From NCBI GenBank assembly GCA_964654825.1, contig CAZZKG010000007.1, positions 32,552 through 96,551 on the forward strand: a stretch of DNA of 64,000 nucleotides. Direction: 5' to 3'. Positions within the stretch are counted from its first letter, which is position 1. Each line of letters opens with the position of its first letter. Positions 45,073 through 54,367 of this stretch are shown here, piece after piece. Below the pieces are notes generated by a model. It was not told the origin of the DNA and made no database searches. It was given only the letters and a program-made list of their open reading frames with translations. A program made the translations under genes and the position numbers. The stretch is from CAZZKG01 sp964654825. Its GTDB lineage: Bacteria > Gemmatimonadota > CAZMKB01.

Positions 45073-47149
45073 ATGGCAAAGAAGAAGAATGATAAGGAAG
45101 GTCGATTACATGAGATACTGGGTTTCATCGTGTGTTTCATTGGTTTGTTCGTCCTCCTCTCCTTTATTCCGCCGAGTTACCTGCCGGTCAGCGGTGAGAG
45201 TCCGCTACCGTCCAACATGACGGGGCCGGTTGGTGAACTCGTCTCTTCGTATCTCACAGGCTTACTGGGTTTCACCGCACCCGTAATCGGTATCATCTGT
45301 ATTCTGTTCGGATGGAACAGGCTCCGGAAGAACAGGCCGGGAAGAATGGTGAAGATNNNNNNNNNNNNNNNNNNNNNNNNNNNNNNNNNNNNNNNNNNNN
45401 NNNNNNNNNNNNNNNNNNNNNNNNNNNNNNNNNNNNNNNNNNNNNNNNNNNNNNNNGAGGGAGGATAGGGCGAAAAAGAGGGTGAAAGAGCGTCTGCAGG
45501 GTGGTCTCAGGGACAAACGGAAGCAGTCCGGTGTGAAACAGCAAAAAGTAAACATCCCGGCTGTCCAGGACCATAAGGAACCAGTCAAGTTCCAAAAGAA
45601 GCGGGAAGTCACGGGAGATCCCGCAGCTGGTGTGCCGGATACGGTTAGACCGAGGCTGTCCGGGGACTACGTGCTCCCTGAAATGAGCTTGCTCAACGAT
45701 CCGAAGCCTCTCAACAGTTCGAGATCAGAGGAAGAACTTGCAGAACTCGGCAGTGTTCTCGTCTCAAAACTGGCCGATTTCAACATCAGAGGTGAAATCA
45801 TCAACGTGACTATCGGGCCGGTTCTGTCAACTTTCGAATTTCGACCTGCATCCGGGATCAAGGTGAGCCAGATCGCAGGATTATCGGATGATCTCGCCCT
45901 GGCGATGGAGGTAACACAGATAAGGATCGTTGCGCCTCTGCCCGGGAAAGGAGCCGTCGGGATCGAGGTGCCCAATCCTTCGAAAGAGCTGGTGAGTTTC
46001 AAAGAGATCCTGTCTTCCGACGAGGCCGCCGGCTCAAGTGCTGAGATCCCCGTAGCTCTCGGAAAAGACTCATCAGGTGAGCCCGTAGTGGTCGACCTCG
46101 TCCGTATGCCTCACCTCCTCATCGCCGGTTCCACAGGTTCGGGAAAGTCGCAGTGCATCCATACGATTATCATGAGCATTCTCCTGAGATTCTCACCCGA
46201 AGAGGTTCGACTTCTCATGATCGACCCGAAGGTTCTCGAACTACTGACGTACAACAGTATCCCCCACCTGCTCACGCCCGTGGTGACAGAGGCCAAGGGT
46301 GCCGTCAAGTCACTCAAGTGGCTCATCGCTGAGATGGAAGAACGGTACCGCCTCCTCGCTTCCATCGGAGTGAGGAGCATCAGCGATTATAATCGAAAAG
46401 TGTCGGTAAAATCGGATGAGGAGCTCGACGGATTACCTCTCGGAGAGTCGATGAAAGAACTGACTGAACTTCCATTCATCATCATGATCATCGACGAACT
46501 CGCTGATCTCATTCTCACACTCCAGAATGAGATCGAAGAACCTCTCGCCAGACTTGCCCAGATGGCGAGGGGGGTAGGGATTCACCTCGTTCTCGCAACC
46601 CAGAGACCCTCTGTCGATGTTCTCACCGGGATGATCAAGGCCAATTTCCCATCACGAATATCGTTCCGGGTGGCCACCCGTGTCGACTCGCGAACCATTC
46701 TGGACTGTAATGGTGCGGAGAGGCTCCTCGGTGCCGGAGACATGCTCTTTCTTCCGGCCGGTAAATCAATACCACGAAGGGTTCACGGATCATACATCAC
46801 CGACGATGAGATCGGCAGAGTGATCACTTTTATCAAACAGCACAGTGCCGAGCAACCCACCAATGACGACTCCCTCCTCGCTTTCGGGAAAGAGGAAAGC
46901 CTTGAAGAAGTTCTGGATGAACAGGACGATCTGTACTGGGAGGCGGCGAAACTCGTCATGAGGACCGGCCACGGTTCGACTTCTCTCCTTCAGAGAAAAC
47001 TCAAGATCGGCTACTCCCGGGCTGCACGTATTGTCGATCAGCTCGAAGAAGCGGGGATACTCGGTCCGCAGGTGGGCAGCAAGGGTCGTGATGTCCTCGT
47101 CGACGAGGATTTCATCGAGCGGGCTATGTCCGACATCGGAAGAGAATAG
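45073..47149 (+). CDS. ftsK: DNA translocase FtsK/SpoIIIE, interrupted by an assembly gap
   Basis: The N-terminal part (45073-45356) starts MAKKKNDKEGRLHEILGF and has two membrane helices. After 100 Ns the motor continues in a different frame to 47149, so the true gap length is not 100 or a sequence error is present. The C-terminal part holds the alpha-beta motor (Walker A GSTGSGKSQC, Walker B IIMIIDELADL, LVLATQRPSVDVLTG) and the gamma winged helix (LVMRTGHGSTSLLQRKLKIGYSRAARIVDQ). It pumps chromosomal DNA at the septum. It starts 8 bp after accC. Confidence 0.9.
45357..45456. other. Run of 100 N (scaffold gap) inside ftsK
   Basis: Exactly 100 undetermined bases, a conventional placeholder for a gap of unknown size. 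The reading frame changes across it. Confidence 0.98.
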
Positions 47150-47157
47150 ACCATCGC

Positions 47158-48978
47158 ATGTATATCCTCGGGATTTCAGCATTCTATCACGACAGCGCCG
47201 TCGCTCTCATCAGAGATGGTGAGATCGTGGCTGCGGCTCAGGAAGAGAGATTCAGCCGCAGGAAACATGACTATGGTTTTCCTGAAGAAGCAATCCTATA
47301 TTGCCTCGCTGAAGAAGACATATCACCTGCCGAACTCGAGGTCGTTGCCTTCTACGACAAACCGCTGGTGAAGTTTGAGCGGATCCTGGAGAGCTACCTC
47401 AGCTATGCTCCCAGAGGGATCCGGTCGTTTATCAAAGCTATGCCGCTGTGGATAAAGCAGAAACTCTGGATGAAAGAGCTGATTTACCGTAACCTCGAGG
47501 GATACCGGGGGAGGATCCTCTTCCCGGAACATCACGAGTCACACGCGGCCTCTGCATTCTATCCCTCTCCCTATCACGAAGCGGCTTTTCTCACCGTGGA
47601 TGGAGTGGGTGAGTGGACGACGACGAGTTACGGCGTGGGCAGGGGGAACGAACTGCAGATCCTCGCAGAACAGCATTTTCCCCATTCCCTTGGTATGCTC
47701 TACTCCGCGTTTACCTATTTCACCGGGTTCAGGGTCAACTCCGGGGAGTACAAACTCATGGGGCTCGCTCCGTACGGGGAACCCCGATACGTCGATGTGA
47801 TCCTCGAAAAACTCATTGATCTCAAAGAGGACGGATCGTTCAAGCTGGACATGCGGTACTTCAACTACTGCGTGGGCCTGACGATGACCAACCGGAGGTT
47901 CGACAGGCTCTTCGGCGGGAGTCCTCGAAAACCGGAGACACAGCTGACCCGGAGAGAGATGAATATCGCACGGTCGATCCAGGTTGTGACGGAGGAGGTC
48001 ATGCTCAGGATGGCACGGCATGTTCACCGGGAGACCGGGATGAAGAATCTGGTCCTTGCAGGTGGATGTGCACTCAACTGCGTATCGAACGGGCGGATAC
48101 TCCGAGAGGGCCCCTTCGAAGACATCTGGATCCAGCCCGCTGCCGGTGACGCAGGCGGTGCAGTCGGCGCGGCGCTCATCACGTGGTACCGGTATTTCGG
48201 CAGAGAGAGGAGAGCCGATGGCAGAAAAGACATGCAGAAGGCTTCCTATCTCGGGCCGGCCTTCACGGATGAGGAGATTCTTCAGTTTCTCCAATCCAAC
48301 GGGGCTGTTTACCATAAGCTCGATCGAAAAGAGATCCCCGGACGAATCGCACGACTCATAGCACAGGACAACGTAATCGGCTGGTTCCAGGGCAGGATGG
48401 AGTTCGGGCCCAGAGCGCTCGGTGCACGGAGTATCATTGGAGATCCGAGATCGGCCGAGATGCAGTCCAAGATGAATCTGAAGATCAAGTTCAGGGAGTC
48501 ATTCAGACCGTTCGCACCCACGGTGCTCTCTGAGCACGTTTCGGATTATTTCGAGATAGACCGCCCCAGCCCATACATGCTGCTCGTTGCCGGCGTAAAG
48601 GAAGACAAACGGGTCGAGATGACAGATGAGGAGAAGAAACTCGAGGGTGTCGAGAGAAGGAAGGCTGTACGGTCGACCATACCCGCGATCACGCACGTTG
48701 ATCACAGTGCCCGAATCCAGACGGTTGCCAGAGATGACAATCCCATCTACTACGACATGATACACGCTTTCGAGGAGTTGACCGGTTGTCCCATCGTGAT
48801 CAACACGTCTTTTAATGTCCGGGGTGAACCGATCGTCTGCACCCCCGAGAACGCGTATACCTGTTTCATGAGAACACACATGGATTACCTCCTCCTCGGG
48901 AGTTACCTGCTCGACAAAAAAGAACAGGAAAAACTGGAGGAGGATATCGACTGGAGGCAGGAGTTTGAGCTCGATTAA
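47158..48978 (+). CDS. Carbamoyltransferase, NodU/CmcH/SxtI family
   Basis: A 606-residue O-carbamoyltransferase. The N-terminal ASKHA-like domain has ILGISAFYHDSAVALIRDG and the metal-binding HHESHAASAFYPSPY. The C-terminal carboxyltransferase domain has MEFGPRALGARSIIGDPR, FRPFAPTVL and NTSFNVRGEPIVCTP. Family members use carbamoyl phosphate and ATP to carbamoylate a hydroxyl on a sugar or natural product; the acceptor is unknown here. It starts 8 bp after ftsK and overlaps the SxtJ-like gene by 14 bp. Carbamoyltransferase-SxtJ-DUF5989 is a recurring trio, known from saxitoxin clusters and elsewhere. Confidence 0.92.
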   Translation: MYILGISAFYHDSAVALIRDGEIVAAAQEERFSRRKHDYGFPEEAILYCLAEEDISPAELEVVAFYDKPLVKFERILESYLSYAPRGIRSFIKAMPLWIKQKLWMKELIYRNLEGYRGRILFPEHHESHAASAFYPSPYHEAAFLTVDGVGEWTTTSYGVGRGNELQILAEQHFPHSLGMLYSAFTYFTGFRVNSGEYKLMGLAPYGEPRYVDVILEKLIDLKEDGSFKLDMRYFNYCVGLTMTNRRFDRLFGGSPRKPETQLTRREMNIARSIQVVTEEVMLRMARHVHRETGMKNLVLAGGCALNCVSNGRILREGPFEDIWIQPAAGDAGGAVGAALITWYRYFGRERRADGRKDMQKASYLGPAFTDEEILQFLQSNGAVYHKLDRKEIPGRIARLIAQDNVIGWFQGRMEFGPRALGARSIIGDPRSAEMQSKMNLKIKFRESFRPFAPTVLSEHVSDYFEIDRPSPYMLLVAGVKEDKRVEMTDEEKKLEGVERRKAVRSTIPAITHVDHSARIQTVARDDNPIYYDMIHAFEELTGCPIVINTSFNVRGEPIVCTPENAYTCFMRTHMDYLLLGSYLLDKKEQEKLEEDIDWRQEFELD

Positions 48979-49372
48979 ACCCGACAGAGCTTCGATCAGG
49001 AAATTCGGAATCGTATTCAGTGGGATCGTGCTGATCATCGCGCTCGTTTCCCTCTGGAGGGGCAGAGAGAGTCTCTTTATCCCTCTTGTCGCTTTCTCGA
49101 TATTATTGCTGCTGAGTTCCTTCGTGTATCCTCTTCTACTTTATCCTCTGTATTTCTTCATGCTGAAGATCTCGGGGTATATGGGGTGGCTCAACACCAG
49201 GATTCTTCTCGTTGTGATGTACTACATCATCTTTACTCCGGTCGCTCTATTGTTTAAATTGTTAGGGAAGGATCCTCTCTCGAGGCACTTCGACCGGGAT
49301 GCTACAACATACTGGATGAAACGGGAAGAGGAGAGGAAAGATGTACAGGCTCATTTCGAAAAACAGTTTTGA
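48965..49372 (+). CDS. SxtJ-family membrane protein
   Basis: A 135-residue protein with three or four hydrophobic segments (FGIVFSGIVLIIALVSLW, LFIPLVAFSILLLLSSFVY, ILLVVMYYIIFTPVALLFK). The C-terminus is polar, with LLGKDPLSRHFDRDATTYW. This pattern is that of the SxtJ family, which accompanies carbamoyltransferases; biochemical role unknown. The start is TTG 48965 with GGAGG 7 nt upstream, inside the carbamoyltransferase 3' end. Confidence 0.78.
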   Translation: MSSIKPDRASIRKFGIVFSGIVLIIALVSLWRGRESLFIPLVAFSILLLLSSFVYPLLLYPLYFFMLKISGYMGWLNTRILLVVMYYIIFTPVALLFKLLGKDPLSRHFDRDATTYWMKREEERKDVQAHFEKQF

Positions 49373-49456
49373 GTTCTTCGTGATCGACAGGATCGCCCGG
49401 ACAGGCCGGACGATCCCGATCGAAGTGCACGCTTGTTTACGGCAGGAGTGTCTGAC

Positions 49457-49633
49457 GTGAATGATCACAATGATTACGGAAAAATGGCTATTCTCAGGGA
49501 ATTCTGGGAATTCCTCAGAGTCAGGAAAAAATGGTGGCTGGGTCCTATCATTTTAATCCTCCTACTCCTGGGATTTTTCATTATTTTAACAGAAGGATCA
49601 GCGCTTGCCCCGTTTATCTATGCGATTTTTTAG
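49457..49633 (+). CDS. DUF5989 single-pass membrane protein (SxtK-like)
   Basis: A 58-residue protein, or 49 residues from ATG 49484. The core EFWEFLRVRKKWWLGPIIL followed by LLLGFFIILTEGSALAPFIY is the whole DUF5989 pattern: one transmembrane helix with a basic RVRKKWW flank. GTG 49457 is preferred because AGGAG lies about 8 nt upstream. It completes the carbamoyltransferase trio and overlaps the lolA start. Confidence 0.78.
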   Translation: MNDHNDYGKMAILREFWEFLRVRKKWWLGPIILILLLLGFFIILTEGSALAPFIYAIF

Positions 49634-50300
49634 ATGGCCCGTATTCCTTCTGGCGCTGTGGGCGGTTTCGTTTTTCCACTCACTCTCCTTCGGTACACTC
49701 GAAGCCGGAAATGAGGTCTCTCTGGAAAAAGTACTGGAGATGAGTTCGAATAGGTACAACGAGATCAAGGGATTTTCGTGTCGGTTCAGACAGGTTGTTG
49801 AGATTCCGCTTCTGGGAAAAAGAAAAGAGTTTGCCGGAAAGCTCAACTACCGGTCTCCCAACATGATGCGGCTCGATTACGACGAGCCGGCCGGGGGGTA
49901 CATCCTCTGCGACGGACAGAGTTTTTACATCTTCCTGCCGGACGTGGATTCGACGAGAGTAATGAAGACGGCCCTCGAGACCGACCCCCGGTCATTTCTG
50001 ACGGAGTTTTTCCTGAAAGAAGCGAGGAGTGAGTACGATGCCTCTCTCGTCGACACGGACGAGGACAGCTATTTTCTGAAATTCATACCAAAAAACAACC
50101 GGGCGGAGCTTTCGCGTGTTGACCTGCGTGTCGAGAGAAACAGCAATTTTGTCAGAGACGTTTCCTATACCGATCCGTCCGGGAGCACGACTTCTTACCA
50201 TCTCGATGATATCACCGTTTCTGCACCGTCGGCAGAGTTTTTCAGTTTTTCTCTACCCGAGGGATTGATGCTGCTCGACCTGACTTCCAGCCAGAACTGA
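49620..50300 (+). CDS. lolA: Outer-membrane lipoprotein carrier LolA-like protein
   Basis: A 226-residue periplasmic protein with a signal peptide (MRFFRWPVFLLALWAVSFFHSLSFG). The LolA-type half-barrel has FSCRFRQVVEIPLLGKRKEFAGKL, YRSPNMMRLDYDEP and YILCDGQSFYIFLP. LolA receives lipoproteins from LolCDE and takes them to the outer membrane. In E. coli lolA directly follows ftsK; here the carbamoyltransferase trio sits between. ATG 49620 overlaps the DUF5989 stop; the ribosome-binding site is poor, suggesting translational coupling. Confidence 0.85.
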   Translation: MRFFRWPVFLLALWAVSFFHSLSFGTLEAGNEVSLEKVLEMSSNRYNEIKGFSCRFRQVVEIPLLGKRKEFAGKLNYRSPNMMRLDYDEPAGGYILCDGQSFYIFLPDVDSTRVMKTALETDPRSFLTEFFLKEARSEYDASLVDTDEDSYFLKFIPKNNRAELSRVDLRVERNSNFVRDVSYTDPSGSTTSYHLDDITVSAPSAEFFSFSLPEGLMLLDLTSSQN

Positions 50301-50304
50301 TACC

Positions 50305-51666
50305 GTGGCCGCTACCGATCAGACTCTCCCGAAGGTGTACTTCATTTCCCTGGGCTGCTTCAAGAACACCGTCGATTCGGAGGAGATGCTCTGGCAGCTT
50401 GCACAGGAGGGATTCACCTTCACGGAGGATCCCGTGGAAGCAGGTGTTATCATCGTGAACACGTGTGGTTTCATCGACGCTGCAAAGGAAGAATCCATCG
50501 ATGTGATCCTCAACGCGGCGCAGCTCAAAACAGGACATCCCAAACCACAGCTCGTAGTAGTGGGATGCCTCGTGGAGCGATACAGGGTTGAGCTCCTCGA
50601 GCTGATCCCGGAGATCGATCTGTTTCTCGACCTCAGGCAGGAGGAGCGGGTCGGGCAGGCTTTGAAAAAACTGCTCGGCCGGTCTTCGACGGGATCGGGC
50701 GCGAAGACTGATCGTGGACGGATCGGTATCACTCCGCCGCATATCTCCTTTCTCAAAATTGCTGAAGGGTGCTCAAGACACTGCACCTTCTGTACGATCC
50801 CGGCAATCAGAGGTGCCTTCCGTTCCAGGGGGATCGATGAATTGATAAATGAAGCCTGCCGACTCGAGTCGGCAGGCGTGCGGGAACTGAACATCATCTC
50901 TCAGGACACCGTATCCTTCCGGGATAACCTCGAGTACGGTCTCGAAGATCTCCTTCAAAATCTTCTCGCGAAGACAAAAATACCCTGGATCAGGCTGCTC
51001 TACCTCAACCCCGCGGGTTTCAGCGAACGGCTGATCGATATCATCGCCGGAGAAAATCGTCTTCTGGGATATGTCGATCTGCCGATACAGCACATATCGG
51101 ATCATGTACTGAAAAACATGGGCCGCAAATCGCGGCGCACGGACATCGAGACTCTCATCACGAAGTTGAGAAACAGGATACCCGATGTTACACTAAGAAC
51201 CACGGTTATGGTAGGTTTTCCCGGTGAAGAGGAAGAGCACTTCTCCGAGCTGATTGACTTTATCGATCAGGTTCGATTCGACCGTCTCGGAGTATTTGCA
51301 TACTCAAACGAAGAGGGCACTCCGGCCTCACGACTCGGCGGACATATCGCGGAGGAAGAGAAGGAGGAGAGATGTGTTCAGGTGATGGAACTCCAGAACC
51401 GGATATCCCTCGAGATGTGCCGGGCTCGAATCGGTGAACGCACCACCATCCTAGTAGACGGCCCGGTCGAAACTCCCGTGATCGATGACGGGAGAGGCCC
51501 GGTCGTGAAATCCGAGAGCGGTTTCGAGTATGTGGGACGCTCGAAGCGTGAGGCTTATGATGTCGATGGTCTCATCTATCTCAGCGGTGATTATCGAAAG
51601 GGTGAGTTTGCGGTGGTGAAAGTGGTGGATGCGGCCGAGTACGACCTCTTCGCCGAACCTGACTGA
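50305..51666 (+). CDS. rimO: Ribosomal protein uS12 methylthiotransferase RimO
   Basis: A 453-residue radical SAM methylthiotransferase acting on an Asp of ribosomal protein S12. The N-terminal UPF0004 domain carries a first cluster set (C18 in SLGCFKNTVDSE, then NTCGFIDAAKEES and VGCLVERY). The radical SAM motif is C156-x3-C160-x2-C163 (EGCSRHCTFCTIP). A C-terminal TRAM-like domain (ERTTILVDGP onward) follows. FISLGCFKNTVDSE and GFIDAAKEES mark it as RimO rather than MiaB. GTG start, 4 bp after lolA. Confidence 0.95.
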   Translation: MAATDQTLPKVYFISLGCFKNTVDSEEMLWQLAQEGFTFTEDPVEAGVIIVNTCGFIDAAKEESIDVILNAAQLKTGHPKPQLVVVGCLVERYRVELLELIPEIDLFLDLRQEERVGQALKKLLGRSSTGSGAKTDRGRIGITPPHISFLKIAEGCSRHCTFCTIPAIRGAFRSRGIDELINEACRLESAGVRELNIISQDTVSFRDNLEYGLEDLLQNLLAKTKIPWIRLLYLNPAGFSERLIDIIAGENRLLGYVDLPIQHISDHVLKNMGRKSRRTDIETLITKLRNRIPDVTLRTTVMVGFPGEEEEHFSELIDFIDQVRFDRLGVFAYSNEEGTPASRLGGHIAEEEKEERCVQVMELQNRISLEMCRARIGERTTILVDGPVETPVIDDGRGPVVKSESGFEYVGRSKREAYDVDGLIYLSGDYRKGEFAVVKVVDAAEYDLFAEPD

Positions 51667-51676
51667 GTGGTGCTCT

Positions 51677-52366
51677 TCAACGTTTCAGCAGGGCGTTGAG
51701 CACTTTCAGAGAAGCCTCCTCAGCATCCTCGATCGTGTACAGAGCCCGGTGAGAGATGAATGAGTGTGCCAGGACCGTCGGGATTGCGATAAAAAGCCCC
51801 ACCAGTGTTGTGAAGAGCGAGCGAGATATACCCGCGAGTATTGATTCGGTCGGGACATCGATACTCGTTATTTTCCATCCGAGAACATTCATCATCCCGA
51901 ATATCGTACCCGTTACACCGATCAGCAGGACGAGCTTTACAAGCATCGGTAGATAACCTGTACCTCTCCTCAGTTTCGAATATGCCCCAACTGCGACTTC
52001 ATCCATAGCCCGTTTGATAGTATCCTCCTTCATGAATGTATCCGGAGAGGTGCTGAAAGTTATCTCGGAGTTAGTGTTGTTTCTGGCGATTTCTTCGTTG
52101 TGGTTGAAGTTGTTGTTGTATGCTTTGAGTCCTGCACTGAGTATCTGGTTGATCGGAGCTATTGATCTGTCGCACAGCTCTATCGCACCCTCGAATTCTC
52201 TCGCCTCGATGCAGATCAGCACTTCCTTGACCAGTTCGTCCGTGTTTACTCTCCGTTTTATCAATACTGAATATACCCTCTCTGCAACAAGCAGTATAAT
52301 CACCAGAGCACAGGCAACTATCAGATAGATGAATATTTGATTCCCAGGATCCGCTATTGTATCCAT
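51677..52366 (-). CDS. Stand-alone MotA/TolQ/ExbB-family proton channel protein
   Basis: A 229-residue inner-membrane protein. Three helices: IFIYLIVACALVIILLVAE near the N-terminus, then YLPMLVKLVLLIGVTGTIFGM and SLFTTLVGLFIAIPTVLAH. The conserved GTIFGMMNV and ISRSLFTTLVGLFIAIP patterns place it in the ExbB/TolQ family. A polar region with many Asn residues (KAYNNNFNHNEEIARNNTNS) lies between helix 1 and 2. ATG 52366 has GGTGGAAGAG upstream. No ExbD/TolR partner is adjacent. It is distinct from tolQ at 5340, so it may serve another TonB-like system. Confidence 0.82.
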   Translation of the reverse strand: MDTIADPGNQIFIYLIVACALVIILLVAERVYSVLIKRRVNTDELVKEVLICIEAREFEGAIELCDRSIAPINQILSAGLKAYNNNFNHNEEIARNNTNSEITFSTSPDTFMKEDTIKRAMDEVAVGAYSKLRRGTGYLPMLVKLVLLIGVTGTIFGMMNVLGWKITSIDVPTESILAGISRSLFTTLVGLFIAIPTVLAHSFISHRALYTIEDAEEASLKVLNALLKR

Positions 52367-52462
52367 CTCTCTTCCACCTGCGATATCAATGATTAGTTCT
52401 TCGCCACTGTGAGAATGATTACAAGCCCTTGGGGTGAGATCTTCCAACGGCATGAATCATGA

Positions 52463-52491
52463 AATATGTTTAACCGGCCGTTTCGTGTCAA
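52463..52491 (-). promoter_or_regulatory. Probable promoter of the ExbB-like gene
   Basis: On the minus strand TTGACA (52486-52491), a 17-bp spacer and CATATT (52463-52468), about 95 bp upstream of the start. Confidence 0.5.
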
Positions 52492-52548
52492 GAATTTTTA
52501 AGGGGAGCTCTGAATAAGTTCCTCTTGCTCGATTTCCGCCGCAACTCA

Positions 52549-52577
52549 TTGACATCGAATGCGTATAACTGTATAAT
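52549..52577 (+). promoter_or_regulatory. Exact-consensus sigma-70 promoter for the TPR-bamD-nadD run
   Basis: TTGACA (52549-52554), a 17-bp spacer and TATAAT (52572-52577), 12/12. The leader would be only about 13-20 nt before the first gene. Confidence 0.85.
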
Positions 52578-52597
52578 TCTTTCGATATGGAGTAGTG

Positions 52598-53395
52598 GTG
52601 AATATGTCATATTCCCGCGTACCACAACCGCATGAAAATTTTTCGTTCACGGGAGATATGGAGAGCAGCCTGAACGTGTCCGAATACCAGAGGAGAGGGA
52701 TGCTGGGTCTCCTCCGGGGAGACTACGGTGACGCGATAGATGAGCTCACCTGTGCCGTCGAGCTCAAGCCGACATACCCGGATATCAACAACGCGCTCGG
52801 TGTCGCACACTTCTTCGGTGGATCGAAGGAGATGGCGCTCGAGTATTTCAAACGCGCCACAGAGATCAATCCGAATTACATCGAAGCAAAACTGCACCTC
52901 GCATATGCAAATATCGAACTCGGTAACCTGGGCGAGGGTGTCTCCCAGCTGGAGGACATATCCCCGGCAAAAGATTTCTCAGATGAATCCTGGGATTCGA
53001 GCAGGATATTCATGAGCGGGCTTCATACCCGACTTGGTCAACTCTACGAGAGAAGGGGAGATCTGCTCGAAGCACTCGATGAATATAGAAAGGCATTGAA
53101 GCTGCAACCCGGCTATCTTGATATAATGTTGAAACTCGCTCGAACGTACACAAAACTCGAGTTGTTCGAAGAAGCTCACCGCGGATTCGACAGGATACTG
53201 AGTGCTCATGCTGATTACTTCGAGGCGCGAATGGAGCTCGGGATGCTCTTCACGCGGGAGGGGAAGTATGAAGAGGCGAGGAAGCAGTGGGAAAAGTGTC
53301 TCACGAGTGAAGCACATGCATTGAGAGCAAAGTTCTATCTGAAGAGACTGGTGAGGGGAGAGTTCAAGGAGAAGAGGTCTCATCCAGGGTCCTGA
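52598..53395 (+). CDS. TPR-repeat protein
   Basis: A 265-residue protein with about six TPR units (YQRRGMLGLLRGDYGDAIDE, INNALGVAHFFGGSKEMALE, AKLHLAYANIELGNLGEGVS, TRLGQLYERRGDLLEALDEY, IMLKLARTYTKLELFEEAHR, ARMELGMLFTREGKYEEARK). No signal peptide is visible, so it is probably cytoplasmic. GTG 52598 is favoured by the spacing from GGAG (52589-52592); ATG 52604 is possible. It leads the bamD/nadD run from a consensus promoter. No specific function is recognised. Confidence 0.8.
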   Translation: MNMSYSRVPQPHENFSFTGDMESSLNVSEYQRRGMLGLLRGDYGDAIDELTCAVELKPTYPDINNALGVAHFFGGSKEMALEYFKRATEINPNYIEAKLHLAYANIELGNLGEGVSQLEDISPAKDFSDESWDSSRIFMSGLHTRLGQLYERRGDLLEALDEYRKALKLQPGYLDIMLKLARTYTKLELFEEAHRGFDRILSAHADYFEARMELGMLFTREGKYEEARKQWEKCLTSEAHALRAKFYLKRLVRGEFKEKRSHPGS

Positions 53396-53452
53396 GCGGC
53401 ACGGACATCCCCAGAAGGTGTATGCACTCAGGATGAGCTTCGAAAGAGCCTC

Positions 53453-54367
53453 ATGAGGAATCACTCGAATATTATCGTACATCTGGTGCTTCTCGCTTCA
53501 ATTTCCTTTTTTCTCACCTGTAGCCTGGGATCCCATGAAAGGCGGGGAGATGGGTATTTCAAAAAGGGCAGGTATCAGGACGCTCTAGCAGAATACCTCG
53601 TGGCGAACAAGGAAGAACCCGGCTCCCCGGAACTCCTCTTCAAGATCGGGGTTACTTCAACGAGAATGGGAGATCCGATCATGGCCTGCGCCTATTATGA
53701 CACACTCCTGGCAATTGATTCTTCCAGGGAAGAATGGATCATCAATGACCTCTTTCAATTCGCCGTGAAGAGTCTTTCTGAAGGAGATACCACATCAATG
53801 AGAGAATCATTCCAGATGATCCTCGACATCGATTCCACCTACAATCTGGGGGAGTCCTTCTATCCGCTTGCGCGCGCATACAAAGCAGCGGGTGAACACG
53901 ACAGGGCAGTGAAATCATACCTGAAGGCACTCTCCTTCGCACCGGATTCACCGGCCGCGGCATCCGTTGTGTTCGAACTTGCTTTCTGCTATGAACAGAT
54001 TCACAAATACAAGGAAGCGATAGCCTATTACGAAGAATATCTCAAACAGGGAGAGCTGACACACAGGGACGATGCGGAATGGCATCGAGGCAGCAGTGCA
54101 TACTATCTTGCCGAGGAGCTGTTCAGGGAAGGGAACTTAGACGAAGCTCTCGAGTATCTTACGTTGGTGATCATGGGGGGACAACCTCAGGTCCTCCAGA
54201 TCGATGCCTGGTTTCTGTCAGGAGAGATTTATTATGCGAAGGAAGATTTAGAAAAAGCTCTCGAGTCTTACAACGAGGTTACCAGGCTCGATCCTTCGCA
54301 CACCATGATAGTCACCTCGAAGAGTCTCGAGATGATACGGAAAATACGATACGGGAAACGGAAATGA
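53453..54367 (+). CDS. TPR lipoprotein
   Basis: A 304-residue predicted lipoprotein. The signal sequence HLVLLASISFFLTCSLG has a lipobox-like LTC with the Cys around residue 23. It holds at least five TPR units (GDGYFKKGRYQDALAEYLVA, LARAYKAAGEHDRAVKSYLK, LAFCYEQIHKYKEAIAYYEE, AYYLAEELFREGNLDEALEY, SGEIYYAKEDLEKALESYNE). Its stop overlaps the bamD start (ATGA), so it is coupled to BamD, another TPR lipoprotein, and may work with it; that link is inference. Confidence 0.8.
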   Translation: MRNHSNIIVHLVLLASISFFLTCSLGSHERRGDGYFKKGRYQDALAEYLVANKEEPGSPELLFKIGVTSTRMGDPIMACAYYDTLLAIDSSREEWIINDLFQFAVKSLSEGDTTSMRESFQMILDIDSTYNLGESFYPLARAYKAAGEHDRAVKSYLKALSFAPDSPAAASVVFELAFCYEQIHKYKEAIAYYEEYLKQGELTHRDDAEWHRGSSAYYLAEELFREGNLDEALEYLTLVIMGGQPQVLQIDAWFLSGEIYYAKEDLEKALESYNEVTRLDPSHTMIVTSKSLEMIRKIRYGKRK

